NCBI GenBank assembly: GCA_034766995.1
Contig: CM068322.1
Span: 2,176,589-2,240,588 of the forward strand
Source of the DNA: Acanthacorydalis orientalis
Lineage: Eukaryota > Arthropoda > Insecta > Megaloptera > Corydalidae
Length of the DNA: 64,000 nucleotides
Reading direction: 5' to 3'
Translations under genes and position numbers: made by a program
Part shown: piece after piece, positions 1 to 13,780 of the stretch
How positions within the stretch are numbered: position 1 is the stretch's first letter
Layout: the number at the start of each line of letters is the position of its first letter
The notes under the pieces: model-generated
The model's input: the letters and a program-made list of their open reading frames with translations, nothing else
Databases searched by the model: none
What the model was told of the DNA's origin: nothing

Positions 1-10
1 TTGTTTGCAT

Positions 11-81
<71 letters not shown>
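11..81. repeat. (AC)n-(AT)n compound microsatellite
   Basis: A short AC run is followed by an uninterrupted AT run. First of many TA/AT tracts in the window; several of the later ones directly flank mariner ends, as expected because TA is the mariner target. Confidence 0.95.
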
Positions 82-83
<2 letters not shown>

Positions 84-1317
84 CATATGTATTTATGCAT
101 GTATAATAATCACAAAAAAACGTAAGCAGGATTAAATAAATATATTTAATGTTTGAAAGCAGTGATTTTCAGTTTTGTATCTCACTATGTACGCTTTTTA
201 CAGTAGATAAATATTTAATATTTACTAAATATTGTATGTTTATGAATTTTCTATTTTAAATTATTTTAAAGACTATTTAGGTTTTCCTATTTTTACATGT
301 ACAAGAATACTTCTAATTTATATAGCTGATACTAAAATTTTTAAAATTATCTAAGTCATTCGTCTGTAAGAAGTTATTGCAATTTAACACAAAAATATGT
401 GGTTACGAGAAGCACACAACTCGCAAGACTTCACATACGAAATATAAAAAGTTTCTTAGCAACTTGGAACAAAATTCATCTACTTTTTTAATCTCAATCT
501 AGTAAATATGATCTAAAAAATATTTTTGAATTCAAAGTGGTTATTTAAGGATGATTAAGAAGAAATGTTAGGAAATATCAACCAACAAAATCTATTTTGT
601 CACTTGAACATACCGAAAAGAAAGAAAAAAAATTACAACGTAATTTAAGTAGTTTTTAAATATGAGAGTGTTCTTTTATGTTCTTATTAAGAATACTAGT
701 CATGCATGAATAAAAAAAAACAGTTTGTAATATAAAATGTCTAATTTCCACACAAAATTAATTTTTATGGAGCTTTTATTCCTACAAGGTTCTACCGCTT
801 AATTTTCCTTACTAATGTTGGGAAGGTAAATTTATATTATAATGATTAATTGAATTCCATAATTAATTAATTTAGAGAAAAAAAATTGAAATTGAATCCT
901 ATTAGAAGATAATGATACAAATTCACAAATGAATCTTTACTGCACGCTTAAAGATGAAAATACAATATAATTGATGGAATAGTGGTATAAGTTACAATTT
1001 TGTAATCCAATAGAAAATATTTTACCTTACAAAAAAATTATGTAGAAGAAAATTTACACACCCGGTCAGTCAACGCTGTAAACAGCGTTCAACTTATTGA
1101 AATTTCCAGATAAAGTGAACATCACTGATTGACGAGTAAACAGAATTTTTTTTATAAAGTATGGTGAAGTATGAAGCCATAGTCGCATAGTCGCAAATAG
1201 TTGCATACATTTCTTACAGTGCATTGCAAAAAAAATTAAATTTGTATGCACTTTAACATTCTTCTAAAATATAGTCCATTATTAATTTATTTAATATTGT
1301 TTGCGTTTTTATAATTG

Positions 1318-1319
<2 letters not shown>
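82..1319. other. AT-rich DNA without a recognised gene
   Basis: No open frame here resembles a protein. A perfect short hairpin (AACGCTG, spacer, CAGCGTT) lies at about 1073-1090, preceded by ACCCGG. This patch loosely resembles the start of the mariner fragment at 11667 (ACCCGG followed by GACGCTGTA), so it may be a relic of that family. The 61-codon minus ORF at 1066-1251 has no family resemblance. Confidence 0.6.
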
Positions 1320-1380
<61 letters not shown>

Positions 1381-1396
1381 CATATATATATATATA
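1320..1396. repeat. (TA)n microsatellite flanking mariner copy 1
   Basis: Nearly pure TA repeat ending exactly at the left terminal repeat of the mariner element that begins at 1397. The terminal TA serves as the target-site dinucleotide. Confidence 0.95.
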
Positions 1397-3245
<1,849 letters not shown>

Positions 3246-3262
3246 AATATATATATACATAC

Positions 3263-3333
<71 letters not shown>

Positions 3334-3335
3334 CA
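3246..3335. repeat. (TA)n microsatellite with ACAT interruptions
   Basis: TA repeat with periodic C interruptions; no other content. Confidence 0.95.
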
Positions 3336-3812
3336 ATATACAAGCGTGGATTAATATGTTGTCAATATTAATCATTCAAAAAATATAAATTTTTTCAATA
3401 AAATTAAAATTTGATCTAAAATTATTTCACAAATTCTTTCATGAGATTTTATATATAAGGTTTTCAAATTAATTCTGTGTCTTTTTTATAAAAAATAAAT
3501 GTTTATAGAAAAATCAAATACATTTAAATTCTTAAAATAGCTGCCATTATTTTACATAATTTTACTTCATCTGTCAAATAACTGACGAATCATTTTTTCG
3601 AAAAGAAAATGACGCCTTTGAGTCGATGAAATCGTAATGTATTTTAAAACCTCTTTCATTGTTTTAACATTTTTTGCCTTTTATATGTCACAGTACCTTC
3701 TCTCAAATCTCAACAAATCATTCTTGCGACATCGACAGCATTTTTTACAACTGGAATGGAAAAAGTATGCAATACTTAATATGTATTTCGAACGCTATCG
3801 TGTTCACTTATA

Positions 3813-3935
3813 TTTTGTGAGGTTATGATAACTGTTTAGATAAGAGATATAGTGTTTTTAAATTGAAATTTGGCATTTAAAAAGTCTAAAACGACGAGAA
3901 AATATTTTAAGTTATGATTGATTCAGTTACAAGGA
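3813..3935 (+). repeat. Unclassified dispersed repeat R2, copy 1
   Basis: This stretch aligns with 34567-34690 in the same orientation. Shared blocks include TTTTGT(G/A)AGGTTAT near the start, then TTTGGCATTT, and AAAACGA(C/T)GAGAAAATATTTT near the end. It has no coding frame and no clear terminal repeats. It could be an old transposon fragment. Confidence 0.5.
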
Positions 3936-5739
3936 ACCAAAAATTTTTACATCTAATAATTATCTCGGAATCCCATGTTCAAATTGAGGGTTGTTCTTAC
4001 AAGTAATAAACAACGTTGTAATGAAAAGAAATTTGAAAATGTAAAAAATATTCTGTTGAAATAAAAAAAATAGTTAGTATAATTTTAGAATCGAATTTTT
4101 GACGCCATCGCTGTTAGTACTGTTCTTTATATGAATGAAATTTAGGGTCTTAGATATTTGGAAAACATTAAAAATTACCATACAAATGTCTTTAAACCAG
4201 TTATTAAATAGCTATCATCAACATTTACCATCAGGTTGGAAAAAATGAGATCGAAACTAACAGTTTTCGTACTTAAACAGGTTGTCTTATGTTGAATAAA
4301 ATTACTCTATATGAACGATACAGGAAATGCTAAAATCTGTTTTAACAGACAGCACTTCTGATAATGTAATTAAATATAACTGGTAAGCGCAACAAAAACA
4401 AAAAAGGACTCGGATGAAGAACATACGTTAACATCGAAATATAAACTCAGATACAAAGATAAAAATATAATGCTAAAATAGAACCATATTTTAATCTACG
4501 AATTCATTTTGATAGAAACTAAGTATTCAATAATTTAAGAGTTATGGGCACTAAACATTTCAAAATAACAACAAGAGGCTTTCAATATATCTGAGATCCC
4601 ACTAAAATATGTTCAAACAATAAATCAGGCGAAATAGAAGATTTTCATCACGTAACACTTGTCTATCTTTTATATAAATCTCTTTGAACCGATCTAATTC
4701 TAAAATACCTGAATTAAAAATTTAATTACAACAATATCCATTTGTACATCCTAATATTTGTAAACAGAAAATTAATCATATCTATTATTTTATCATCTCA
4801 ATGTTGAAAACTGGAAGGATAAATATGAATTAATAGCAACTTTTATTTAACTCATTCTCATTTTTTTATTATTTCTCTTATTTTGTTATTATATACAAAC
4901 TAACTAAAATGTTTGACTGTTTGACTAATTTGTGTCTCATAATAAATATATAAGTTTTTAGGATATTTTATTAAATAAAATAGACTGCAATTAATTAATA
5001 CTCTAACTGCCATACGATGCGCTGTTCGTCGTATGCATTTCTAACGGATTGAGAGTCGGCTGTCATAAATATATAATGTGGTTAGAGCAATTAAAAATTA
5101 TTTTGGGTTCATGTTTAACTGATTAAAATACTAGTATTGGCCTCCAAGATATTTTTACAGAGTAATGACCTCAGCTGGCCGTGGTAACGGCCAATTTCGA
5201 AACAAAAAGCTTGTTATGTGTATAGGTGCATAAATCAATGGTAAAAAGTTAGAAATAGATAAAATAGTGTACAAAATTAATTTTTTTATTACTTTTAATT
5301 TAAAATATATTCAAAATTTATGTAGTAAAACAAATAAAAATAAATTTGAAACAAAAGACAACACATATTTAAAAAAATTACAAAATTGTGGTAAAAAATA
5401 TGGAAGTTATAAGAAATTTATTAATGATTTTTACTAAAGAATTTGGATTGTTAGTACAATTTCTTACCAAGCTATGCGACGGCCAGTAGTCACTTATTTA
5501 TTTTTACTTATATTTATTGTATTAGATATTTTAAAATATTTTTTATATTTACGACTTAAATAAAAGCTTAAATAATGAAAGAATTCCTACTGGCCCACAG
5601 AGCTGCAAATATCAATGAACTTGCGGCCGTTAGGTGTTAATTCATTAGTTTATTTGGCCATTATGTAAGTGTTTATATGTATAAATGTGAGGTTATATTA
5701 AGCAAATATTGTTATATTAAATCTATTTGTATTCATATA
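3936..5739. other. AT-rich DNA with small GC-richer hairpins
   Basis: No gene recognised. Between 4990 and 5100 the outer parts form an inverted repeat (ACTCTAAC on one side, GTTAGAG on the other), with an inner hairpin CATACGA/TCGTATG at 5012-5036. At 5177-5192 there is a perfect GGCCGT-GGTA-ACGGCC hairpin. Further GC-rich words (GACGGCCAGTAG near 5478, TGCGGCCGTTAG near 5620) are scattered to 5660. They may mark an eroded mobile element or conserved non-coding DNA. Confidence 0.5.
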
Positions 5740-7030
5740 CGAGGGTGGTCCCAGAAGTACCCGGCCTGACCTAGAGATGGCGGTAGATGTTTGAAAAGTA
5801 TCACTGTATTAGAAAGTACACAATCTATAAAGCATATGTTTAAAGTTTGAGGACGCCACTTGTTTAGTATTTGTTTGGCAGCCATCAATAGTGAACGTTT
5901 TCAGTGAATTTGTGAAAATGGAGAAAATTGGTCATCGTTACATGATACAATATTTTATTTGAAAGGCCTCAGCCCAACCAATATAAAAGCTGAACTGGGT
6001 TCTACTCTGGGTTAGTCTGCTCCTTCGTTTACAACAGTGAAATATTGGGTAGCAGAGTTTAAACGAGGCCGTACGAGCTGCCAAGACGAGCATCGCAGTG
6101 GTCGACCAAATGAGGTGACGACTCCAGAAATGGTGAAGAAAATCCACAAAGCGGTACTGGATGATCGTCGACTGAAAGTACGCGAGCTAGCAGACATAGT
6201 AGGCATTTCAAAAAGTGCGGTAAATCGCATATTATCTGAAAATTTGGACATGAGAAAGCTGTGTGCAAGATGGGTGCCGCGTTTGCTCACACTCGATCAA
6301 AAACAGTGTCGTGAAGATGTTTCAATTGAGTGTTCAGCGAAGTTTCACAGCAACAAAGCAGAATATTTGCGCCGTTTCATAACCATGGATGAAACATGGG
6401 TCCATCACTTCACACCCGAGACAAAAGAACAATCAAAAGAATGGACTGAAAAGGGAGAACCGGCTCCAAAGAAGGCGAAGACCGTTTCATCTGCAGGCAA
6501 GGTCATGGCGTCGGTTTTTTGGGATGCGCGTAGGATAATTTTCATTGACTATCTTGAAAAAGGAAAAACTATCAACGGCGAGTATTATGCGAACTTATTG
6601 CAATGTTTGAGCGAAGAAATCAAGCAAAAACGGCCGAATTTGGCTAAGAAGAAAGTGTTATTTCATCAAGACAATGCACCAGCTCACAAATCCGTTATTG
6701 AAATGGCCAAAATTAATGAATTAAAGTTTGAATTGCTACCTCATGCACCCTATTCGCCAGATTTAGCCCCCTCGGAATATTTTCTGTTCCCAAACTTGAA
6801 AAAATGGCTCAGTGGTCAAAGATTTCCCAACGATGAAGAAGTGATGTCGGCAGTTAATGGGTATTTTGAGGAGCAAGACAGTTCTTATTATAAAAAGGGT
6901 ATCGAACTTATTGAACATCGCTGGGAAAAGTGTATAGAGCTGAAAGGAGATTATGTTGAAAAATAAATAAATTTTTTTCCAAAATTTTTGTGTTTTCTTT
7001 GTTGAGTCGGGTACTTCTGGGACCACCTTC

Positions 7031-7031
<1 letters not shown>
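5740..7031 (+). mobile_element. Mariner family B, near full length (1292 bp), mellifera-like
   Basis: Terminal inverted repeats begin CGAGGGTGGTCCCAGAAGTA on the left. The right end, read inward, is the same except for one base (CGAAGG). TA precedes the left end; the right end is followed by TG then a TA run, so one copy of the target TA appears mutated or was lost. The length is normal for an autonomous mariner. It encodes a transposase with only one frameshift and one stop, so this is the youngest-looking full-length element in the window. The WVPRLLT motif after the DNA-binding domain resembles the mellifera-type mariners rather than the WVPHEL consensus. Confidence 0.95.
5918..6966 (+). 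pseudogene. Mariner B transposase, DD34E-like, one frameshift and one stop
   Basis: The start is taken as the ATG at 5918-5920 (MEKIGHRYMIQYF), which matches the usual mariner opening. A one-base shift between about 5945 and 5963 moves reading to the frame continuing LKGLSPTNIK, and a TAG at 6013-6015 interrupts it. From 6037 the frame is open for 309 codons. Visible parts are the second helix-turn-helix region (RRLKVRELADIVGISK), the linker WVPRLLT, and the catalytic core. The first Asp (GAT 6388-6390, ITMDETW) and second Asp (GAC 6670-6672, HQDNAPAH) are normal. The third acidic position, 34 residues further on, is Glu (GAA 6775-6777, LAPSEYFLFP) where mariners have Asp. Full length would be about 345 residues, typical of the family. 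As written it cannot yield a complete enzyme. Confidence 0.93.
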
Positions 7032-7032
<1 letters not shown>

Positions 7033-7083
<51 letters not shown>

Positions 7084-7106
7084 TACAGATACAGATATAG
7101 ATATAA
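7033..7106. repeat. (TA)n-(GA)n-(CAGATA)n compound microsatellite
   Basis: TA run followed by GA repeats and a short ACAGAT-type repeat, starting at the right end of mariner B. Confidence 0.9.
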
Positions 7107-7537
7107 GATCATGTATTAAATAAATAGCAGGCTCTTCTAATGAATATTTTATTTCAAATACAATAATTTACTTACTATATGGCCTTAAAAATCCATTAAT
7201 AGTAGTAGTTATATATGGTGCACAGATTTAAATATAATGTTTGGATTATATTTTTAATGTACACTTATTGTATATTATAAAAAATGTTTATATTATATAT
7301 AAAAATATATGTTATATATTTTTATATTATATGTACCCTACGGACTGGTTAAATTCAACACGGGTAATGCGGTCAATGTGCCAACGTTTTTTGTGTACAT
7401 ATAAAACATAGAACATAAAATATAATATAAAAAATAGTAATATTAAATAATGTTAATTGAAGAAGTAACCGAATTATGAAACTAACATTTGAATGAAAAA
7501 TAGTACGGAAGTTAATTCAAAAATGTTATCAATAATA
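7107..7537. other. AT-rich spacer between two mariners
   Basis: No coding signal. Contains TATAT/ATATA-rich stretches near 7290-7330. Confidence 0.6.
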
Positions 7538-8796
7538 TTAGGTTGGTGCAAAAATAATTGAGGTTTTTATGAATCGAGTATAAAGACATATATATCAGTT
7601 AAAAATTATACTTATTAATCAAAATAAAGATCATTGGCTTACACACATTTCTCTCAACAGGAAACAAGTTTGTTTATTCCTACAAGATAGAGTTCTGGAG
7701 CTCTGGAATTCATCGAAACCACTTTGATCTAATGCCTGATCTTTGAAAACCTTCTCTCGTAGCAAACTACTCAAAAGTTTTAAAAAATGATAATTTGTCG
7801 GAGACAGGTCCGAAGAATAAGGTCGGTGAGGTCAGGTTTTATAACTCAGTTCATTTAATTTTTTTTAAGTCATTTGTGAGACGTGTGGCCGGGCGTCGTC
7901 ATGAAGAAGAATTGGTCCTCTTCGATTGACTAATGCTGGCCGTAAACGATGCAATTTCTCATGCATATTTTTCAATTTCCTGATAATATTTTTTTGCTGT
8001 TATTGTTTCACCATATTAAGAAGTTGAGGTGAATGATGCCACTTACCGACCACCAAACAGTGACCATAATCTTTTTTTCATAAAGCTTCGGTCTAAGAAA
8101 CAGTTTTGGTGCTTCTTCTTTGTCTAGCCACTGTGATGAACGTTTCCCATTGTTGCAGAGAAACCAATTTTCATCACATGTGATAATGCGATCAAGAAAG
8201 TGATTATTTTTGTCAAGCAAAAAAAGCGCAGGTTAGACTTCGTATCGCCAAATAGCTTGATGTTCATTTAGTTCATATGTATCCCAATTATTCAGCTTTT
8301 TCCAATTAGGTTCAAAAGTCGAACAACTGTTCAATGATAACATTGATTTCTTCTGCCACCTTTCGAGTTGTTTTACGTGGGTCGGCTTCAATAATGGTTC
8401 TTAAACCATTATTTTCTATAGATGAAGGAAGTCCACGACCCTCTTCATCATCAAGGCTTTCGTTTCTATTATAAATTTTCTGAAACCAGTGTGGAACTGT
8501 AGGTTCACTAATTAACTATTCATCAGATATATCGAATAGTTTCTATTGCTTTACATTCCAATTTAAATTCATACAATAAAATCGCGTGAATTTGCTTTTT
8601 TTCTATATTTAATTTAAGAAGTTATATCCAACAATATTAAAGAGTGAAAACAATAGACATAAGATGGAATCAGTATTGCTAATTTCGTTGTTTACAATGA
8701 TGTTTACATGACTATAAACAAAACGTTGCGATAAATAAAAAAATCGGTGCCAAACTTAAAATAATAAAAACCTAAATTATTTTTTCATCAACCTAA
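7538..8796 (-). mobile_element. Mariner family C, full-length decayed, Hsmar1/cecropia-like
   Basis: The left end reads TTAGGTTGGTGCAAAAATAA and the right end, read inward, TTAGGTTGATGAAAAAATAA. Both are flanked by TA (7536-7537 and 8797-8798). Length is 1259 bp, close to the roughly 1.29 kb of Hsmar1-type elements, whose terminal repeat this closely resembles. The transposase reads on the minus strand in several broken frames. The three short DNA-binding-domain derivatives at 15826, 50683 and 56868 have closely similar 23-bp ends, so this may represent their autonomous lineage. Confidence 0.88.
7785..8560 (-). pseudogene. Hsmar1-like mariner transposase remnant, third catalytic residue Asn
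   Basis: The open part at 8008-8220 reads LLDKNNHFLDRIITCDENW then SSQWLDKEEAPK and MVTVWWSVSGIIHLNF, all typical of the Hsmar1/SETMAR-like branch. The first Asp is at 8173-8175. Further along, in another frame, LHDDARPHVSQM gives the second Asp (near 7905). The third position reads LSPTNYHFF, with Asn (codon at 7793-7795) instead of Asp. Upstream (8250-8560) weak traces of the N-terminal helix-turn-helix region are visible in broken frames, such as an acidic DDEEGRGLPS-like stretch. Many frameshifts and stops make it non-functional. Confidence 0.8.
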
Positions 8797-9118
8797 TAGA
8801 AAATCAAGTAAAAAAAAGAGTGAAGATATTAACTAACATACAAATCTCTATACTGCTAACAATTCATGAAGATTAAAGTAGTTGTAATACTAAAATTATG
8901 ATGTGATTTCAAAGCTTCTAGAAGTTTATCCGATTAGTTTATAAGCTGTAAAGAAAATGTTTAATGTTCACTACAATTGCGTGCTTATGATTCATTTCAA
9001 TTTGAACACTGAACACTATAATAATTATCGATGATCGACAATGGGAGAGTATACAGCTGTAAACATTAGTCTAGCTTAAACTATACCACATTATTTTAAA
9101 TTGTTTTAAATAACACAC
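8797..9118. other. AT-rich spacer
   Basis: Nothing recognised. Confidence 0.6.
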
Positions 9119-9172
9119 ATATATTGTCATATACACACACACACACATACATATATATACATATATATGATA

Positions 9173-9205
<33 letters not shown>
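9119..9205. repeat. (AC)n/(TA)n microsatellite pair
   Basis: An AC run, then ATAC/ATATAT, then a (TA)n run. The word ATATGATAAAAATT occurs on both sides of the second TA run. Confidence 0.85.
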
Positions 9206-9208
<3 letters not shown>

Positions 9209-11533
9209 GATAAAAATTGTTGACTTTAACGATTTAAAATAGTTTAATGTGAATTTTCCCTGGTAGTAAGGATAATTGTTTCTTCTAATTTGATTCAAGA
9301 ACTTTTAGTCTTCTTAATATTTATATAAATAAATAAATAAAGAACTAATGTGAGCATATTTTTTTAAAAGAAGTAAAAAAGATGAACGATTACATAAAAA
9401 CACGCTCAGTTTTCAAATAAAGTTAATTTTCTCTATAAACTAGTATAAATATGAACTATATAGTCATGTTTGTTAAATGTTGCGAACGAATTAACGATCA
9501 GTAATTTGTTCAGCTTTGAATATTAGTTTTGATTAATGTGGTAATAACTATTATGTAGTTATAACTATTATTATGCGATAATAATTATACATTTAATATA
9601 TAAATAATAAGAAGTATTTTTTACTAGTAACATACATTTGGTTCTTTAAACGAAATAATATATTTTTTTTATTAATTTTAATTAACAACACATAAAAATA
9701 TCAGAAATAAATTCTTTTTAAATTTTATAAACACAGCCGTTTTAATTAATTTTTTCTTACTTATGTATATTGTGTTTAACAACTTAGTGTAATTTGTCAT
9801 TTTTCTAGCGTTTTATTATTTTTTTTACAAAAAATTAGATACTTTGTAATTATGACATTAGTTTTACTTTATTAATATTTTTACTCATAGAAGAACTATT
9901 TTTATTAATTTTTGTTATTTATACAAACCAGAATAGTCGATAAACTAATCTATTCATAAACTATATTTTACTACTAAACTCACGGAAATACTTCTTGGAT
10001 CTAATTGAAGTAGAGTTATTTATATTTGAATAAATTTCAATTGGATCTTAGAATTATTTCAATGAAGGAAGTATTATGATTATTATTATTGTTAAAAATT
10101 TCTATTTTGAAAAAAATCAATATCAATCCAACAATTATTTGAACCTGAATGATAAATGTTTTTTTACTCTTTCTTATTTGATTTATTAAGAATATTTTTT
10201 AGAAAAAAAAGTATATTCATAGAATTTGAGACCTTATTATTTCGTTTACACGGTACTGGAAAAATCAGGATAAAATACAAATTTATATTGTAAATACTTT
10301 TTTTAAAACTTTTTTCTTGAAATATTCTGAAGTGTTTCTGAATTGATGCACATTACTAGGTAAATTGTTTTTAATCGAGTTTCACAAATTTGTCTTCTTC
10401 ACATCGGCTGGCTTCAACATCGTTATTGTTTTTATTGCTTTAAAAAGTTTATATGGTAATATGTGATTTAGAGTCAAATAATATGATATTTATATCAAAA
10501 GTAAATAAGAATATGCGGTGCGAATTTATTATAAAATCATCTACCATACAACCATATAGTCAAGAATCAACATTATTGTTTCTCATTTTTAAGTAGTGTT
10601 TAGTAAAATAATTATACTGCAATTTCCTTTCTTCCATTCCTTGATTATGTTATGAATTATATTTGGTTACAGAATAAGTTCTATTCTTTTTAGCGTTATG
10701 TTCTGCTTCATCACTTTTATATAAATTTAAAGTTCTAAATTTTTTTGGTATAATTAAAACTGAATTCTAATCCCAGTAGGCGATAAGAATATTATTAGTA
10801 TGATTAAAACAACTAAAAAACGATTGTTGAACTTTTTGGATAATTAGTTAGTAGAAAAATTTTTCACTTAGCGGTAAAATTTTCTTTAAAAATAGAAAAA
10901 TATATATTCAGAAGGTTAATACATCAAATTCAAACAAACAGGTATAAATACACATAATAAGATAGTGACCTTAGTTGTTAATTACATATTTACATTTTTC
11001 TCTATACACTTTGTCTGCTAGACACTTAAATCGGAATCTGAATTGCCACGTTATGTTTCACTCTAATAATATCTGAAAATTTTGTGAAATCTTTTCTTCA
11101 ACTAGAATAGCAAATATTTTCTCAAAAACTTACTTTTTGTAAAAAATGTCTTTAAAAGAGAAACGATTTTTACTGTTTAATTAATAATAAGACTAGAAAA
11201 TCATTTAATTGTAGTCAACTGTACATTAGAAGAAAATAAAACATCTGCTGTTAGTAAGCAGTATCATAAAATAAAAAAATAAGATTGTTTTATAGGAGTA
11301 GCAAGTAGATGCGAATTTCATATATAGTCAGGATACATCTAATCGATACAACTAATTAGATCTTTAACTTTTCCAACACAATCTAAAAAAAATTAATGTG
11401 TCGTGCAAAAAAATATCAAGAAACCCCAAATTTTGTATATCTTGTATTTGAATGTTTTTTGACACAATTAACCTGTTAGTAAAGTTTTATAATACAATGT
11501 ATATTTTGTATAATTTTTAATATTAATTAAATG

Positions 11534-11534
<1 letters not shown>
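9206..11534. other. 2.3 kb of AT-rich DNA with no recognised feature
   Basis: Scanned on both strands for transposase words and long frames; nothing convincing. Base composition is uniformly A/T. Confidence 0.6.
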
Positions 11535-11570
<36 letters not shown>

Positions 11571-11578
11571 TATATATG

Positions 11579-11666
<88 letters not shown>
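11535..11666. repeat. Long interrupted (TA)n tract
   Basis: TA runs with palindromic TGTATATATATACA interruptions, leading directly into a mariner fragment. Confidence 0.95.
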
Positions 11667-11667
<1 letters not shown>

Positions 11668-12363
11668 GAGATTTGCCAATTTAATACCCGGATTGACGCT
11701 GTAGCACGCTAGTCATGTGAAATTAAATCAAAACAAAAGCAGCATATAATAGTTCAAAGATTTATCAACAGAGAGAAATCAAGCGAAGGTAGACCAGCTG
11801 GTAGTTCCTGTACAGGAAGCTAGCACGTGCATCGTATTTCAGTTAGTCGTCGTGGAGCAACGAGTGGATATTACATTTTACTGTAAATTTGCAAAAATTG
11901 CAACAAAAACTTATGAACTGCTGAAATCTATGTACGATGATAATACCTTGAGGCATACTAGTGTGTTTTAATTGTTTAAAAGTTTCAAAGATAGACGTGA
12001 GGTTGTCCAAAATGACACTAGAATTGGGCGTCCGTCGATCTCACAAAATGCAAACTCGATAACAAAAATTCGTGAAATCGTGACAAAAGATCGCCAAATG
12101 ACCCTCCGAGATGAGTTGAACAGCAATGAGGAAATGATTTAATGAATTTTATATGAAGATTTCAGAAAAAAAGTTTATGCAAAATTCATCCCGCATAGTC
12201 TTATGAATAAACAAAAACAGAAAAGAGTTGCATTGTACGCAGACTTGTTCAGACTTATCGCAAGAATGTACATTTTTTTACCCTCAACTAGTATAATTGG
12301 GTCAATACCGACTCCAGCTTTAGGTTTTTTAGCTATAAAAACTCAGACGTTGGTAATACTGTA

Positions 12364-12365
<2 letters not shown>
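11667..12365 (+). mobile_element. Mariner 5' fragment with DNA-binding-domain remnant
   Basis: The left end resembles a mariner terminal repeat (TGAGATTTGCCAATTTAATA followed by CCCGG), similar in pattern to family A. From about 11878 a broken frame reads FAKIATKTYELLKSMYDDNTL, FKSFKDRREVVQNDTRIGRP, SITKIREIVTKDRQMT and then YAKFIPHSL, the layout of a mariner N-terminal DNA-binding domain and linker. At least three stops interrupt it. The frame then runs to about 12430 without recognisable catalytic motifs, and no matching right end is seen before the next TA tract. So it is a 5' remnant of about 0.7 kb. Confidence 0.8.
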
Positions 12366-12429
<64 letters not shown>

Positions 12430-12490
12430 AACATGTATGTATCAATGTATCAATATATCTATATCTATATGTATATATATATATATACGA
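12366..12490. repeat. (TA)n microsatellite and degenerate flank
   Basis: Pure TA to about 12420, then ATGTATGTA/ATCAATGTATC variants and another short TA run to 12486. Confidence 0.9.
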
Positions 12491-13780
12491 GTATGACCAT
12501 TATTGTACAGATAATCCAAAGTATGTTTTCATGGAAAAAACAATTCAATAAAAACAGCAGTAAACTAGAGAAATCATTTTATAACGAAATATATTATTAC
12601 AAAATAAATAAAAAATTTAACTGTAAAAAAGAATATTTTCCAACACGAATAAAAACGTGATGTTTATTTAAGGGTGTGAATAATACATGTGGATTTTTTT
12701 AATGTAGAACATTGAATTACATATATATTTTTTAAAAAAGGTTAACATACGGACAAAAAAATATTTGACCATTTTATATTACTTTTACTATTTCTGTCAC
12801 TAATTTTGTTTTTTGCATTTATTTCTCGATTTTTCATATTATTATTTATCATTTTTACTTGCAGTTTGTTTAAAAATAATTTTGTTTTAAAATTTTTTAT
12901 AAATATCCAACCGGAATTTAGTCATTAACTAGGATCATGTATTTAAAACTAAATTTTTACACCGCAAAAAATAATTCATAATTATGAACGCAATAAAATT
13001 AATTATTTTTGACTGATGCAATTATTATTTGTATGAACAATAAAATCAAAGATTTTAAATTAAGAAGGGTCTCTTACCAATTTTCTTATAGTAAAGACTA
13101 GCCAATAGAGAAATGTTTCAATTTTATGTGTACCAAAAGTGTGTGACGTTGTACCAAAAAAAGAACATTACGAATCTTACTCTATAATTTTTGAATTCGT
13201 GCTCTACAAAAAAATTTTTTTATGCATTGATTTCAAAAAATGTATTGTAATTTATGCATATATTGTTTGGTAAATACATGGAATATTGCTGTTGATTTTT
13301 CTTATTTATTATTAGATAAATATACTCTTTAACTTTATAAACATAAATTTCTTAAAAACATGGAATTAAAATTAAAATTTTATTAACATCAACGCAACAT
13401 CGGGGTCTCTCATATATTCCATTTGTAAAGGAAAACTGAATATTTTTGGAATGTTTTTTAACTACTCTTTACAAATGAATACATTTTGAGTTACTTTATA
13501 TAATTATTGATATAAGTACTCAAATATTCATAAGTAGTATACATATTTAATCAATGAATTTTTTTCAAAAAAGAGTGCGTCATTTTCATAATCTTTGTAA
13601 ACATTTTCTTCCAGAACAGGAAACCAGAAGGTCAGTCATCATGCATTGGACTAAGTGCAGAAAAGTTAAGGAAATGATGTAAACATGACTTTAATAAAAA
13701 CCCTGAATTTGGAATCAGATATGTTTTAGTCAAAAACATTCAATAAATTATTAATGATTCTTTTATTTGCTGTTATTATC
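12491..13780. other. AT-rich DNA with no recognised gene
   Basis: Short plus-strand ORF at 12421-12660 is lysine/asparagine-rich low-complexity translation. A pyrimidine-rich stretch ending TTCTTCCAG at about 13615 resembles a splice acceptor but no exon follows convincingly. Confidence 0.55.

Noticed and set aside
11535..11666. CRISPR-like regular repeats in the long TA tracts
   Set aside because: Simple dinucleotide repeats without unique spacers, in an animal genome.
13600..13690. Possible exon after TTCTTCCAG
   Set aside because: No frame longer than a few dozen codons, no matching donor site and no recognisable protein.
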